A DNA stretch of 10,432 nucleotides, taken from JALOOE01 sp964423545. Its GTDB lineage: Bacteria > Chloroflexota > Anaerolineae > CG2-30-64-16. Shown piece after piece: positions 1 to 7,597 of this stretch. The position numbers were made by a program, and so were the translations under genes. The stretch lies in assembly GCA_964423545.1 (NCBI GenBank), contig CAYRFV010000202.1, positions 1-10,432 on the forward strand, written 5' to 3'. Each line of letters opens with the position of its first letter. Within the stretch, counting starts at the first letter, position 1. The notes below the pieces were generated by a model. The model saw only the letters and a list, made by a program, of their open reading frames with translations. It searched no databases and was not told the DNA's origin.

Positions 1-714
1 GACGAAGTGCTGGCAGTGGGCGACCTGGCGTTCCAGAAGAAGTGCCTGGGCAAGATGGAGGATGTGGCTCATGGAGGTCGCACGATCCTGTTTGTGAGCC
101 ACAACATGAACGCCGTGCAACGTCTGTGCGGTACGAGCATGCTGCTCGATCGCGGGCAACTGGTCGGATACGGCAACACAGCGGACATCGTCGTGCGCTA
201 CCTGGCATCCAGCGCGGGAGCCGTGTCGCCGGCCAACTGGATCGATCTGACCCGAATGAGTCGCCGGGGGACCGGAAGGGCGCGTTTCACCGGAATCTGG
301 TATGCCAGTGACGACGAAGCGCTGCAGTTCCAACCCTACACCGATGGTCCGCTCGAAATCTCGCTCGGAATCACTTCGGATGCGCCGCGAGTTGTGGGCA
401 GCATCGCGGCGACGCTCTACGATGAATATGGCACGAAGTTGGTCAATGCCGACACGATTTCGCAGGGCCAACCGGTCGCGCTCCGGAAAGGCGACAACAT
501 CGTCAGGCTGCGCATCAGGGAGCTGCATCTGAATCCCGGCATCTATACGCTCGGGCTTTGGGTCGCCGACCCGCCGGCCGAGATCTATGACTGGAACGAT
601 TCGGTGATCAGGCTGGAGGTTGTGCGCATGGAATCGGAGGGCATGGGGCTCCGCCCCACCTCGGACGGCAGTGTGGCATGTGAATTCGACCTGCTGGAAA
701 TCAGCCAGCCGTAG
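1..714 (+). CDS. wzt: Wzt-like ABC transporter ATP-binding protein, C-terminal part (5' end outside window)
   Basis: This is the ATPase of an ABC exporter that moves finished lipid-linked polysaccharide across the inner membrane; its Wzm-type permease partner should lie upstream. The reading frame is open from base 1, so the Walker A and signature motifs are outside the window. The first visible residues, DEVLAVGD, are the end of Walker B (D1 and catalytic E2) and the D-loop. The H-loop histidine lies in VSHNM at visible residue 34, and the ATPase fold ends near residue 70 (ADIVVRYL). Visible residues of about 90-235 form a beta-rich C-terminal domain with the Wzt_C pattern: a GRARF start, a central YDEYG, then LHLNPGIYTLGLW and a conserved Asp. 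In the E. coli O8/O9a proteins this domain binds the chain terminus and makes export specific to the glycan. The stop is TAG at 712-714, 21 bp before the next gene. Plain housekeeping ABC ATPases lack the C-terminal domain, which makes them an unlikely alternative. Confidence 0.9.
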   Translation, partial: DEVLAVGDLAFQKKCLGKMEDVAHGGRTILFVSHNMNAVQRLCGTSMLLDRGQLVGYGNTADIVVRYLASSAGAVSPANWIDLTRMSRRGTGRARFTGIWYASDDEALQFQPYTDGPLEISLGITSDAPRVVGSIAATLYDEYGTKLVNADTISQGQPVALRKGDNIVRLRIRELHLNPGIYTLGLWVADPPAEIYDWNDSVIRLEVVRMESEGMGLRPTSDGSVACEFDLLEISQP

Positions 715-724
715 CGCAGTGTTC

Positions 725-730
725 AGGAGG
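725..730 (+). promoter_or_regulatory. Strong Shine-Dalgarno for the RmlD-like gene
   Basis: The perfect AGGAGG sits 5 bases before the GTG at 736. It settles the start, because GTG-AGA-ATC reads directly into the beta-strand and glycine-rich NAD(P) loop expected at the N-terminus of this family. It is the strongest ribosome-binding site in the window. Confidence 0.85.
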
Positions 731-735
731 CCTTT

Positions 736-1590
736 GTGAGAATCCTCGTAACGGGTGCAGCGGGAATGCTGGGAAGCGACTTGTGTCCCATATTCGCCGA
801 GGAACATACGGTCGTGGCAACCGATATCAGGGAGCTGGATGTTCGTGATGCAGCGCAGGTAATGCGTTGGAGCAGAGAGGTGAAGCCAGACCTGATCGCG
901 CACCTCGGGGCGGCCACCGAGGTGGATGAATGTGAGCGCAATCCCGATCTGGCATATGCGACCAACGCGATCGGCACGCGCAATGTTGCGCTGGCGTGTC
1001 AGGAGATAGGGGCAACGCTGCTGTACATCAGTACACACAGCGTATTCGATGGGACGAAGTGCGAACCGTATACCGAGTTTGACTTGCCAAACCCACTGAG
1101 CCATTACAGCCGCGCGAAGTACGCCGGTGAGGAATACGTACGCAGCTTCCTGTCCCGCTACTACATTGTGCGCGCAGGCTGGATGTTCGGCGGGCGCACC
1201 GAGGACAAGAAATTTGTCGCCAAGATCATCGCCGCCGCGCGCAGCAAACCGTTCCTGACCATCGTGGATGATAAGTTCGGCTCACCGACCTACACCGCCG
1301 ACATGGCCCGCGGCATGCGCAACCTGATCCAGACAGGCTGGTACGGCACCTACCATATGGTCGGAACCGGAGGATATTGCAGCCGCCTTGAATATGCCCA
1401 AGCCATCCTCGGATACGCCGGGGTGCGATCCTGTGAGCTGCGCCCGGTCAGTTCTGCCGCTTTTCCACTTTCTGCACCTCGACCACGAATGGAGGCAGGA
1501 CGCAACTATCTTCTCGACCTGATGGGCTGCAATTGGATGCGATCGTGGCGCGTCGCGTTGCAGGACTATGTCAACCAATTGAGCGCATAG
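736..1590 (+). CDS. RmlD-like dTDP-4-dehydrorhamnose reductase family protein (extended SDR)
   Basis: A cytoplasmic NAD(P)H-dependent reductase of the RmlD type. The classical member reduces dTDP-4-dehydro-L-rhamnose to dTDP-L-rhamnose. The 284 residues match the family's usual length. Visible features are the Rossmann loop GAAGMLG (residues 7-13), an acidic residue at the end of beta-2 (D30), the HLGAATEVDECE segment (56-67), and the catalytic Tyr/Lys pair in YSRAK (Y124, K128), with T100 in the place of the active-site Thr. The family usually reads STDYVFDG here, but this protein has STHSVFDG, so the Asp-Tyr pair is His-Ser (H101, S102). This may mean a different sugar-nucleotide substrate. 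No rmlA, rmlB or rmlC is in view, so the precursor enzymes must be elsewhere. Its place just after the exporter and before the glycosyltransferases fits supply of a deoxysugar donor. The family call is firm; the exact substrate is not. Confidence 0.87.
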   Translation: MRILVTGAAGMLGSDLCPIFAEEHTVVATDIRELDVRDAAQVMRWSREVKPDLIAHLGAATEVDECERNPDLAYATNAIGTRNVALACQEIGATLLYISTHSVFDGTKCEPYTEFDLPNPLSHYSRAKYAGEEYVRSFLSRYYIVRAGWMFGGRTEDKKFVAKIIAAARSKPFLTIVDDKFGSPTYTADMARGMRNLIQTGWYGTYHMVGTGGYCSRLEYAQAILGYAGVRSCELRPVSSAAFPLSAPRPRMEAGRNYLLDLMGCNWMRSWRVALQDYVNQLSA

Positions 1591-1603
1591 ATCGAGGGAC
1601 ACA

Positions 1604-2821
1604 ATGCCGGCAGTCAGCGTGGTGGTTCCCGCCTACAACCATGCGAAGTTCCTGAGAGAAACGATCGAGAGCATCCTGGCTCAGAGTTGGCGCGACTATG
1701 AGATCGTCGTTGTCGATGATGGTTCCAAAGACGAAACGCCTGCGGTCGCAGCGCAGTTCGGCGAGGCTATCCGTTATGTTCGTCAGACCAACCGGGGCAT
1801 GGCCGCCACGCGAAATGTCGCGTTGAGCCGGGCAACTGGCGAGATCATCAGCTTTCTTGACGATGACGACCTCTGGCTGCCTGCCTACCTGGCGACTGTG
1901 GCGCCCCATTTCCGTGCCGACTCCAGTCTGGCTGCTGTTCACACCGGATATCAACTGACCAGCGACGAGGAGGGCCGCGATTTTCCGGGCCACAGCTCGC
2001 GCACGGTTCCCTCGGAGAAACTGTATGACACCTTGATTGAGGGCGGTTTCTTTCCACCCAGCAGCGTCTCGGTGCGACGCAAGGTCCTGGAGGCCGTTGG
2101 CTTCTTCGACGAAGGGCTACAAGGATATGCGGATTGGGAGCTGTGGCTGCGGATTTGCCGAGACCACAAGTTCATCGGCATCCCGGACGAGTTGGTAAAG
2201 TACCGCATCCATGCTGGCGGCCTATCATCAAACGTGCAGCATATGACCGAAGATCGCCTCAGGGCGATTCGGAAGCACTTCGGCCCAGCGGAAGGTGAGG
2301 TAGAGACCTGGCCGACAAACAAGCGGAGGGCATACGCCTTCGCGTACCGTACGGCAGCTTTCGAGTACAGCATCCAAAACAAGCCGGCGGAGGCATGGCG
2401 CTACCTGGAGCAAGCCGTAGGCACCTGGCCGGGTATTCTCGCACGACTGGACACGTTCTACGAGTTGGCGTGCGGCAACCAGCCTCGCGGCCTGCGCGGT
2501 AAGGCCACGCTGTTGGATATCGATCACAATGGTGAGGAGCTGGTCCAGCAGCTCGATCGATTGTTTGTCCGACCCCGCCCTGAAGCCGCGGCATTGCGCC
2601 ATGTGGCCTACGGCAACGCCTATCTTGCGCTGGCCATGTTGAGCGATCAGGCAGGGCGCCCTGCGTCCGGTCGAAGGTATCTCCGACAGGCGGTGAAGGC
2701 GAATCCCCGGCTGGCAGTGTCACCTTCCGTTGTCCGGCGGTATGTCAAGCTGTCGCTCGCCCGGCCACCCAAGGAGACCGTCCCCCAGTCGGATCCCGGC
2801 AGCGGATCGCCTGACAGGTGA
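1604..2821 (+). CDS. GT2-family glycosyltransferase with TPR-like C-terminal extension
   Basis: An inverting, GT-A fold glycosyltransferase expected to add one sugar from a nucleotide donor to the growing lipid-linked glycan on the cytoplasmic side. Residues 4-12 are the typical first strand (VSVVVPAYN), VVDDGS lies at 36-41 (nucleotide-binding D38/D39), and the metal-binding DXD is in LDDDDLW at 85-91. A later GYADWELWLR segment (about 172-181) is typical of the acceptor side, where the catalytic Asp or Glu is expected. The catalytic domain ends near residue 225. The remaining 180 residues are helical in character and hold two stretches resembling tetratricopeptide repeats, about 244-278 and 335-370, both containing RYLxQAV. 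That makes 405 residues, against roughly 250-330 for a simple GT2 enzyme. A GAGGG-like ribosome site at 1594-1598 precedes the ATG. The gene ends 4 bp before the next start, so the two are probably translationally coupled. Acceptor and donor cannot be read from the sequence. Confidence 0.9.
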   Translation: MPAVSVVVPAYNHAKFLRETIESILAQSWRDYEIVVVDDGSKDETPAVAAQFGEAIRYVRQTNRGMAATRNVALSRATGEIISFLDDDDLWLPAYLATVAPHFRADSSLAAVHTGYQLTSDEEGRDFPGHSSRTVPSEKLYDTLIEGGFFPPSSVSVRRKVLEAVGFFDEGLQGYADWELWLRICRDHKFIGIPDELVKYRIHAGGLSSNVQHMTEDRLRAIRKHFGPAEGEVETWPTNKRRAYAFAYRTAAFEYSIQNKPAEAWRYLEQAVGTWPGILARLDTFYELACGNQPRGLRGKATLLDIDHNGEELVQQLDRLFVRPRPEAAALRHVAYGNAYLALAMLSDQAGRPASGRRYLRQAVKANPRLAVSPSVVRRYVKLSLARPPKETVPQSDPGSGSPDR

Positions 2822-2825
2822 CCTG

Positions 2826-4103
2826 ATGCGACTTCTGTTCCTATCGAACCTCTATCCACCCTACGAGATCGGTGGCTACGAGCAATGGTGTCAAGAGGTG
2901 GCCGAGCGCCTAACTGCGCGCGGCCACAGGCTCCAGGTGCTCACCAGCCGCTATGGCGTCTCAAAAAGCCAACCCGCCGAGCCGAACGTCATTCGATCGC
3001 TCCATCTGCAGGCCGAGGTCCATCACTACCGACCGGCCCAGTTCTTCCTCAAGCGAACACGTCAAGAGCAATGGAATGAGCATGAGTTGCGCCGCGTCAT
3101 CAACGAGTTTGGACCGGATCTCGTCGTTATCTGGGGCATGTGGGACCTCTCGCATCGACTTCCGTACTGCGCCGAACAGTGGCTGCCGGGCCGTGTAGCC
3201 TACTACATCTCCTCCTATTGGCCCAACGATCTCGATCTTCACCGCGAATACTGGCGACTTCCGGCGCATCGAAAGGTCACGGAGTCTATCAAGAAGCCGT
3301 TCCGACGCGCCGCACTGGCACGGCTTGATCGCGAAGGATATCCACCCAGGCTGCAATTCGAACACGCAGTCTGCTGCAGCCAGTACGTCCGTACTGCCTT
3401 GGTGCAGGCCGGAAAACTGCCCGCCCAGTCGGGTGTATTGCTCGGCGGCATAGACCCGGCGCCATTCCTCGCAAGTCGCGCCGTAAGCGGTGAAAGCAGC
3501 GATGGCTACACGCGTTTGCTGTTCGTGGGTAGCCTGCTCCCACACAAGGGCGCTCATACCGCCATAGAGGCGATGGGATTGCTCCGGCAGCGCGGGGGCA
3601 TCGACCGCGTCTCTTTGACGATCCTGGGCGGCGGGCATCCCGACTACGAAGCCAGACTGCGCAACATGGTGGACGAGCTCGGTGTGGATGGACAGGTGCA
3701 TTTTGCAGGACGTGTGCCTCGAAGTGAGATCCCGAAGTGGATGCCGCGCTACGATGTCTATCTCTTCACCTCGATCTGGGCAGAACCGATGGCACGCGTC
3801 GTCATGGAGGCAATGGCGGCGGGATTGGCCGTGATTGGCACGGAGGTCGGCGGTCAAACGGAGATGCTGTGCAGCGGCGAGAACGCGCTGACATTTGAAG
3901 CAGGAAATGCGACAAGCCTTGCGGCACGGATCGAGACGCTCGTGGCACGACCAGAGCTGCGCTCTAGCCTCGCCCAGGCCGGTCAGGCCATGGTGCTGGA
4001 GCGCTTCACCCTGGATCGCATGGTCGAGGACATGGAAGCATGGTTGGTGGGCATCACAGCAGATCGGACTGCATCGATTCGGATGAGAGCCGATCAGGTG
4101 TGA
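2826..4103 (+). CDS. GT4-family glycosyltransferase (paralogue of the gene at 5164)
   Basis: A retaining, GT-B fold glycosyltransferase of 425 residues. The N-terminal acceptor domain starts MRLLFLSNLYPPYEIGGYEQ, with the GGY loop at 16-18. The C-terminal donor domain starts near residue 225 (LLFVGSLLPHKGAHTAIEA). The EX7E motif, which contacts the donor sugar and phosphate, is EPMARVVME (E320 and E328), followed by AMAAGLAVIG and a GG-T-EM loop. The frame is open back to 2730, but I chose ATG 2826: it lies 4 bases after an AGGTGA site, it does not overlap the upstream gene, and it matches the start of the paralogue at 5164 residue for residue. There is no signal peptide, so it should act at the cytoplasmic membrane face. 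Its stop is 9 bp before the deacetylase. The protein closely resembles the enzyme on the other side of the deacetylase, so the pair probably came from a duplication. Sugar specificity is unknown. Confidence 0.9.
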   Translation: MRLLFLSNLYPPYEIGGYEQWCQEVAERLTARGHRLQVLTSRYGVSKSQPAEPNVIRSLHLQAEVHHYRPAQFFLKRTRQEQWNEHELRRVINEFGPDLVVIWGMWDLSHRLPYCAEQWLPGRVAYYISSYWPNDLDLHREYWRLPAHRKVTESIKKPFRRAALARLDREGYPPRLQFEHAVCCSQYVRTALVQAGKLPAQSGVLLGGIDPAPFLASRAVSGESSDGYTRLLFVGSLLPHKGAHTAIEAMGLLRQRGGIDRVSLTILGGGHPDYEARLRNMVDELGVDGQVHFAGRVPRSEIPKWMPRYDVYLFTSIWAEPMARVVMEAMAAGLAVIGTEVGGQTEMLCSGENALTFEAGNATSLAARIETLVARPELRSSLAQAGQAMVLERFTLDRMVEDMEAWLVGITADRTASIRMRADQV

Positions 4104-4112
4104 GTAAGGAAC

Positions 4113-5354
4113 ATGAAGGGAGCAAGGCGCCTGAGGAAAGCGATTGGAAGAGCGAGGAATCTCATCAGGCCTGCAGGGGTGATCTTGATGTATCATCGAG
4201 TGGCCAACCTGGCCGGAGATCCCTTATCCCTCGCCGTATCCATCGATCATTTCGCTCAGCAACTCGAGTATCTGGCACGCGCCTGCCAACCGATGCATCT
4301 TGTCGAACTGATTGACGGCCTGAGGCTCAGGAAGCTGCCCCGGCGGGCCGTCGCAATCACGTTCGATGACGGTTACTCTGATAACTACCGCAATGCCTAT
4401 CCACTTCTCGCGTCAGCCCATATACCGGCGACGATTTTCGTCGCGAGCAATTGGGTCGACGCCGACCGGGAGTTCTGGTGGGACGATCTGGAGCGCACCC
4501 TGCTGCTGCCAGAAGATCTGCCTTCCTGCTTGCGGTTATCCATTCGGGGACAGGAATTCCAGTGGCAACTGGGTTCCCCAGAAGATCGACAACCGATGTA
4601 TAATAGCATTTACGGCATGTTGAAGCCGCTTCCACCTGAGGAGCGCCAAGCGGTGCTTCACCAGTTGTACGGCTGGTCCGGCGCTTCCTCGACAGGCCGG
4701 AATGACTATCTCGCGCTGACTCGAGCGGAGCTCATCGAGCTGTCCGGCGGCGGTTTGGTGGAAATCGGAGGACATACTCGAAACCATCCGCAGCTTTCGG
4801 CGCTCACCGCTGATCAGCAAGCGGCAGAGATTCTCGCAGGAAAGCAACACCTGGAGGAATTAACGGGGCGATCGATCCGCGTTTTCGCATACCCTTATGG
4901 CCAGACGCCTGATTATGCTAGCGAAACGGTCGCCACGGTGCGCAGTGTGGGCTTTGGAGCGGCACTGACCACCACGTCCGGTTACGTCACGCCGGGCGAC
5001 GACCTTTTTCGCCTCCGTCGTTGTGCCGTGTTCGATTGGGACGATACCGTTTTCGAGCAGAAGGTCGAGGAGTTCTTCGTCATCCGTGAGTCGATGTGCC
5101 GCGATCGCGCGTTTGAGCCACACTGTGCGATCCTCGCGCGGACGAATCCTGGGATGATCACACATGCGCCTTATGTTCATTTCAAACCTCTATCCGCCCT
5201 TCGAGCTGGGTGGCTACGAGCAGAATTGCCAGGAGGTGGCGGCGCGACTCGAAGCCCGTGGACACCAGGTCACCGTGCTTACAAGCAACTTCGGTGTCAG
5301 AGATCGCGCGTTGAACGAAACGCGTGTCTACCGAGCATTGCATCTGCAGGCTGA
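4113..5354 (+). CDS. NodB-type polysaccharide deacetylase with anomalous out-of-frame C-terminal tail
   Basis: A metal-dependent carbohydrate esterase 4 (NodB homology) enzyme that removes N- or O-acetyl groups from a glycan. Motif 1 is TFDDG at residues 83-87, with the catalytic-base Asp and metal-ligand Asp (D85/D86). Motif 2 is HTRNH at 221-225, giving the two metal-binding histidines. The later FAYPYG lies at 258-263. The N-terminus is basic (KGARRLRK) and leads into ILMYHRV without a signal peptide, so a cytoplasmic or membrane-peripheral site on a lipid-linked intermediate is likely. ATG 4113 is the first possible start after an in-frame stop at 4101. The fold should end near EEFFV (residue 323). 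The frame nevertheless continues to residue 413, and residues 351-413 are read out of phase from the start of the next glycosyltransferase. G/C-ending codons drop sharply there, from 17 of 25 just before to 10 of 29 just after, so the tail is probably a lost-stop or frameshift product. Related proteins usually have 300-350 residues. Two paralogous GT4 genes flank it. Confidence 0.88.
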   Translation: MKGARRLRKAIGRARNLIRPAGVILMYHRVANLAGDPLSLAVSIDHFAQQLEYLARACQPMHLVELIDGLRLRKLPRRAVAITFDDGYSDNYRNAYPLLASAHIPATIFVASNWVDADREFWWDDLERTLLLPEDLPSCLRLSIRGQEFQWQLGSPEDRQPMYNSIYGMLKPLPPEERQAVLHQLYGWSGASSTGRNDYLALTRAELIELSGGGLVEIGGHTRNHPQLSALTADQQAAEILAGKQHLEELTGRSIRVFAYPYGQTPDYASETVATVRSVGFGAALTTTSGYVTPGDDLFRLRRCAVFDWDDTVFEQKVEEFFVIRESMCRDRAFEPHCAILARTNPGMITHAPYVHFKPLSALRAGWLRAELPGGGGATRSPWTPGHRAYKQLRCQRSRVERNACLPSIASAG

Positions 5355-6417
5355 CATCTACCACTACAGGCCACTGGATTTCTTCATCAAACGCCCTGCG
5401 CAGACCTGGCAGAACAAGATGGCGCTGCGGCGGACGATCGACCAGGCCAGGCCTCATGTAGTCGTCGTGTTCGGCATGTGGAACCTGAGTCGAAAGATAC
5501 CTGATTGGGCTGAGAGGTGGCTGGGTAACCGGGTCGCGTACTATATCTCCTCGACATGGCCGTCTGATCTCGACATTCATTTTGCGTACTGGAATATGCC
5601 TGCCAGGCGGGGCTGGGCAGAAGCGCTGAAAGACCCTTTCCGGAAGCTGGCGCTTTGGACTCTGAAACGTGAGCACTACCCGCCCAGACTAGCCTTCGCA
5701 CACGCGATGTGCGTTAGCCGGTACGTACGCGACGTGCTGATCAATGCCGGCCTGTTGACGGAGCGAGCGGGCATCATCAATAATGGGCTGGATCCCGCAG
5801 TTTGGCTGCAAAATGCTCGTCAGATTGACGAGCTTCAGCGCTGTCCGCTGCGCTTGGTCTACACAGGGTCGCTGGATCAGATCAAAGGCGTGCACACAGC
5901 CATCGAGGCGGTCCGCCTTCTGAAGCAGCGCGGACTGGACGGGCGGGTTGACCTGACGATCATTGGCGGTGGTCACCCAAGCGATGAAGCACGCCTGCGG
6001 CAGATGGTCGATCGTTTCGAACTACATCAGCGGGTGCACTTCGCAGGGCGCATCGAACGCACTGCCATACCCATGACACTGCCACAGTACGACGTCTTCC
6101 TGTTCACCTCATGCGGGCCCGAAGCCATGGCCCGATCGGTGATGGAAGCCATGGCGGCCGGCCTGATGGTGATCGGCGCCGAAACAGGCGGTCAGGTGGA
6201 AATGCTCGAACATCTGCAGAACGCGCTCACGTTCGAGGCTGAGGACGCGCTCGCGCTGGCGGATTGCATCGAGCGAGCGATGAACGATCCTGTCTTGCGC
6301 GCGCGGTTGTCCCGTGCCGGTCAGAAGACGATCCTTGACCAGTTCACATTGGATCGCATGGTCGACGACATCGAAGGCTGGCTGGAAAGAGTGGCAAGTG
6401 AGAATCCTGCACTTTAA
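5164..6417 (+). CDS. GT4-family glycosyltransferase (paralogue of the gene at 2826)
   Basis: A retaining GT-B fold glycosyltransferase of 417 residues that aligns along its whole length with the enzyme at 2826. Shared blocks include SNLYPP, GGYEQ, HLQA, HYRP, GMW, RVAYYISS, YPPRL, GSL, HTAIEA, GGGHP, RVHFAGR or its near form, VMEAMAAGL, NALTFEA and FTLDRMV. The EX7E glutamates are E320 and E328, at the same residue numbers as in the paralogue, but the motif reads EAMARSVME here, so the usual Pro after the first Glu is Ala. The start is supported by this match and by good coding-frame composition from 5164 on. The ribosome site is weak (GGGA at 5151-5154). The upstream deacetylase frame overlaps its first 191 bases in another phase. 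Its end overlaps the next gene by 20 bases. It probably adds a residue related to, but not identical with, the one added by its paralogue. Confidence 0.9.
   Translation: MRLMFISNLYPPFELGGYEQNCQEVAARLEARGHQVTVLTSNFGVRDRALNETRVYRALHLQADIYHYRPLDFFIKRPAQTWQNKMALRRTIDQARPHVVVVFGMWNLSRKIPDWAERWLGNRVAYYISSTWPSDLDIHFAYWNMPARRGWAEALKDPFRKLALWTLKREHYPPRLAFAHAMCVSRYVRDVLINAGLLTERAGIINNGLDPAVWLQNARQIDELQRCPLRLVYTGSLDQIKGVHTAIEAVRLLKQRGLDGRVDLTIIGGGHPSDEARLRQMVDRFELHQRVHFAGRIERTAIPMTLPQYDVFLFTSCGPEAMARSVMEAMAAGLMVIGAETGGQVEMLEHLQNALTFEAEDALALADCIERAMNDPVLRARLSRAGQKTILDQFTLDRMVDDIEGWLERVASENPAL
6384..6390 (+). promoter_or_regulatory. Shine-Dalgarno fixing the GTG start at 6398
   Basis: GGAAAGA lies 7 bases before GTG 6398, inside the 3' end of the preceding glycosyltransferase gene. 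It favours this GTG over the upstream in-frame ATG at 6314, whose added residues are only the preceding gene read in another frame. Confidence 0.6.
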
Positions 6418-7597
6418 TCAGTTCGGCTCACACATGGGAGGCGCTGAAGGCTACATCGCCGACGTCAGCGCCGCATTGCGCACGGAGGGACACGAATCGC
6501 ACCTGATCGCATTTGCGCCGGACGAAACCGGTGAGCCGATTGTCGAAACAACCTATGCGCCTGCTCCGGAATGGCCGGCGGCAGCCGTGACCACGACAGA
6601 TGTAATCAGCGATGTGATCTCGCAGTTCCGACCCGATGTGGCATACGTGCATACGGTGTATCATCCCGAGCTTGTCGATTGGATCGGACGACGGCTTCCC
6701 ACTGTCGCCTATATCCATGGGCCCTACGCTGTGTGCCCAGGCTCAGCGCAATACCTGCGCCACAGCGCGAGAGTCTGTCCCCGTACGGCCGGCGCGGTCT
6801 GTCTGATCAAGGCCCAGACCGAGAAATGCTGCTGGGGACGCGATCCTCTCAAGCACCTTCGGCTCCTAAGTCGCGTGCGGCAGTACAGGGATGCACACCT
6901 GAGAATGCAGCGAATCATCGTGGGCAGCGAGTTCATGCGCCAGCTCATGATACGGGGCGGTGCACCGGTCGACAAGATCATGCGCCTGGCTCCCGTGCTC
7001 ATCGACCCACAACAGGTTCCCCAGTCCCACGACCAAGACGAGCCCATCGTCTTGTATGCGGGTCGCTTGACGGCCGAAAAGGGGATCAGGCATCTGATCC
7101 AAGCGCTCGCCGCCACCGAAAGCGAGTGGCGGTTGTTGATTGCGGGAGACGGTCCTGAGCGCCAGCCCTGCCAGGCCCTGGTCGCAAAGCTGGGGCTGGC
7201 GAACAAGATCGAATTCCTGGGGTGGTTGGATGCGGCCGCAATGGACCAATGCTACCAGCGATGCGCCGTGGTGGCTTTTCCATCACTCTGGCCTGAGCCA
7301 TTCGGCCGCGTCGGGCCCGAGGCTTTCATGCACGGCAGACCGGTAGTGGCCTACGCCACCGGCGGCATTCGTGACTGGCTTGAGGATGGCGCCACTGGCT
7401 TCCTGGTTCCACCGGGCGACGTAAGGCTGCTCGGCCAGCAACTGAAGCAGATATTGGAAGATCCTGCGCAGCGCCGGAGGATGGGCGCCCAAGCCCAGCA
7501 TCGCGCAGTGACTCTATGGAATTCCTCCCAACACGTCGAGCGGCTGGTGGCGGTGTTCCATGAAGCCCTGATACGCGACCACTGCGATGCGAACTGA
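6398..7597 (+). CDS. GT4-family glycosyltransferase with cysteine cluster
   Basis: A retaining GT-B fold glycosyltransferase of 399 residues, expected to act on the cytoplasmic face of the membrane. The N-terminus from GTG is MRILHFNQFGSHMGGAEGY, a standard GT4 start with the GGAE loop. The donor domain begins at VLYAGRLTAEKG and contains GDGPER, FLGWL and the EX7E motif EPFGRVGPE (E300, E308), followed by GRPVVAYATGG. Its special feature is five cysteines within 33 residues of the N-terminal domain (C113, C127, C135, C144, C145) after HGPYAV. Similar Cys-containing loops occur in a subset of GT4 enzymes and could bind a metal or form a structural knot. It overlaps the preceding gene by 20 bases, and its stop at 7595-7597 is followed by a 63-bp gap, the largest in the window. 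Sequence outside the common motifs differs from the 2826/5164 pair, so it is not a recent copy. Substrates are unknown. Confidence 0.9.
   Translation: MRILHFNQFGSHMGGAEGYIADVSAALRTEGHESHLIAFAPDETGEPIVETTYAPAPEWPAAAVTTTDVISDVISQFRPDVAYVHTVYHPELVDWIGRRLPTVAYIHGPYAVCPGSAQYLRHSARVCPRTAGAVCLIKAQTEKCCWGRDPLKHLRLLSRVRQYRDAHLRMQRIIVGSEFMRQLMIRGGAPVDKIMRLAPVLIDPQQVPQSHDQDEPIVLYAGRLTAEKGIRHLIQALAATESEWRLLIAGDGPERQPCQALVAKLGLANKIEFLGWLDAAAMDQCYQRCAVVAFPSLWPEPFGRVGPEAFMHGRPVVAYATGGIRDWLEDGATGFLVPPGDVRLLGQQLKQILEDPAQRRRMGAQAQHRAVTLWNSSQHVERLVAVFHEALIRDHCDAN

Noticed and set aside
2730..2825. N-terminal extension of the GT4 gene to an upstream ATG
   Set aside because: It would overlap the GT2 gene by 92 bp, lacks family similarity, and the paralogue at 5164 begins exactly at the residue corresponding to 2826.
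2961..4196. Long open frame (411 codons) on the minus strand opposite the GT4 gene
   Set aside because: It lies fully antisense to a gene with clear GT4 motifs; its translation is rich in His, Arg, Cys and Ser with no recognisable domain, as expected for the shadow of a GC-rich gene.
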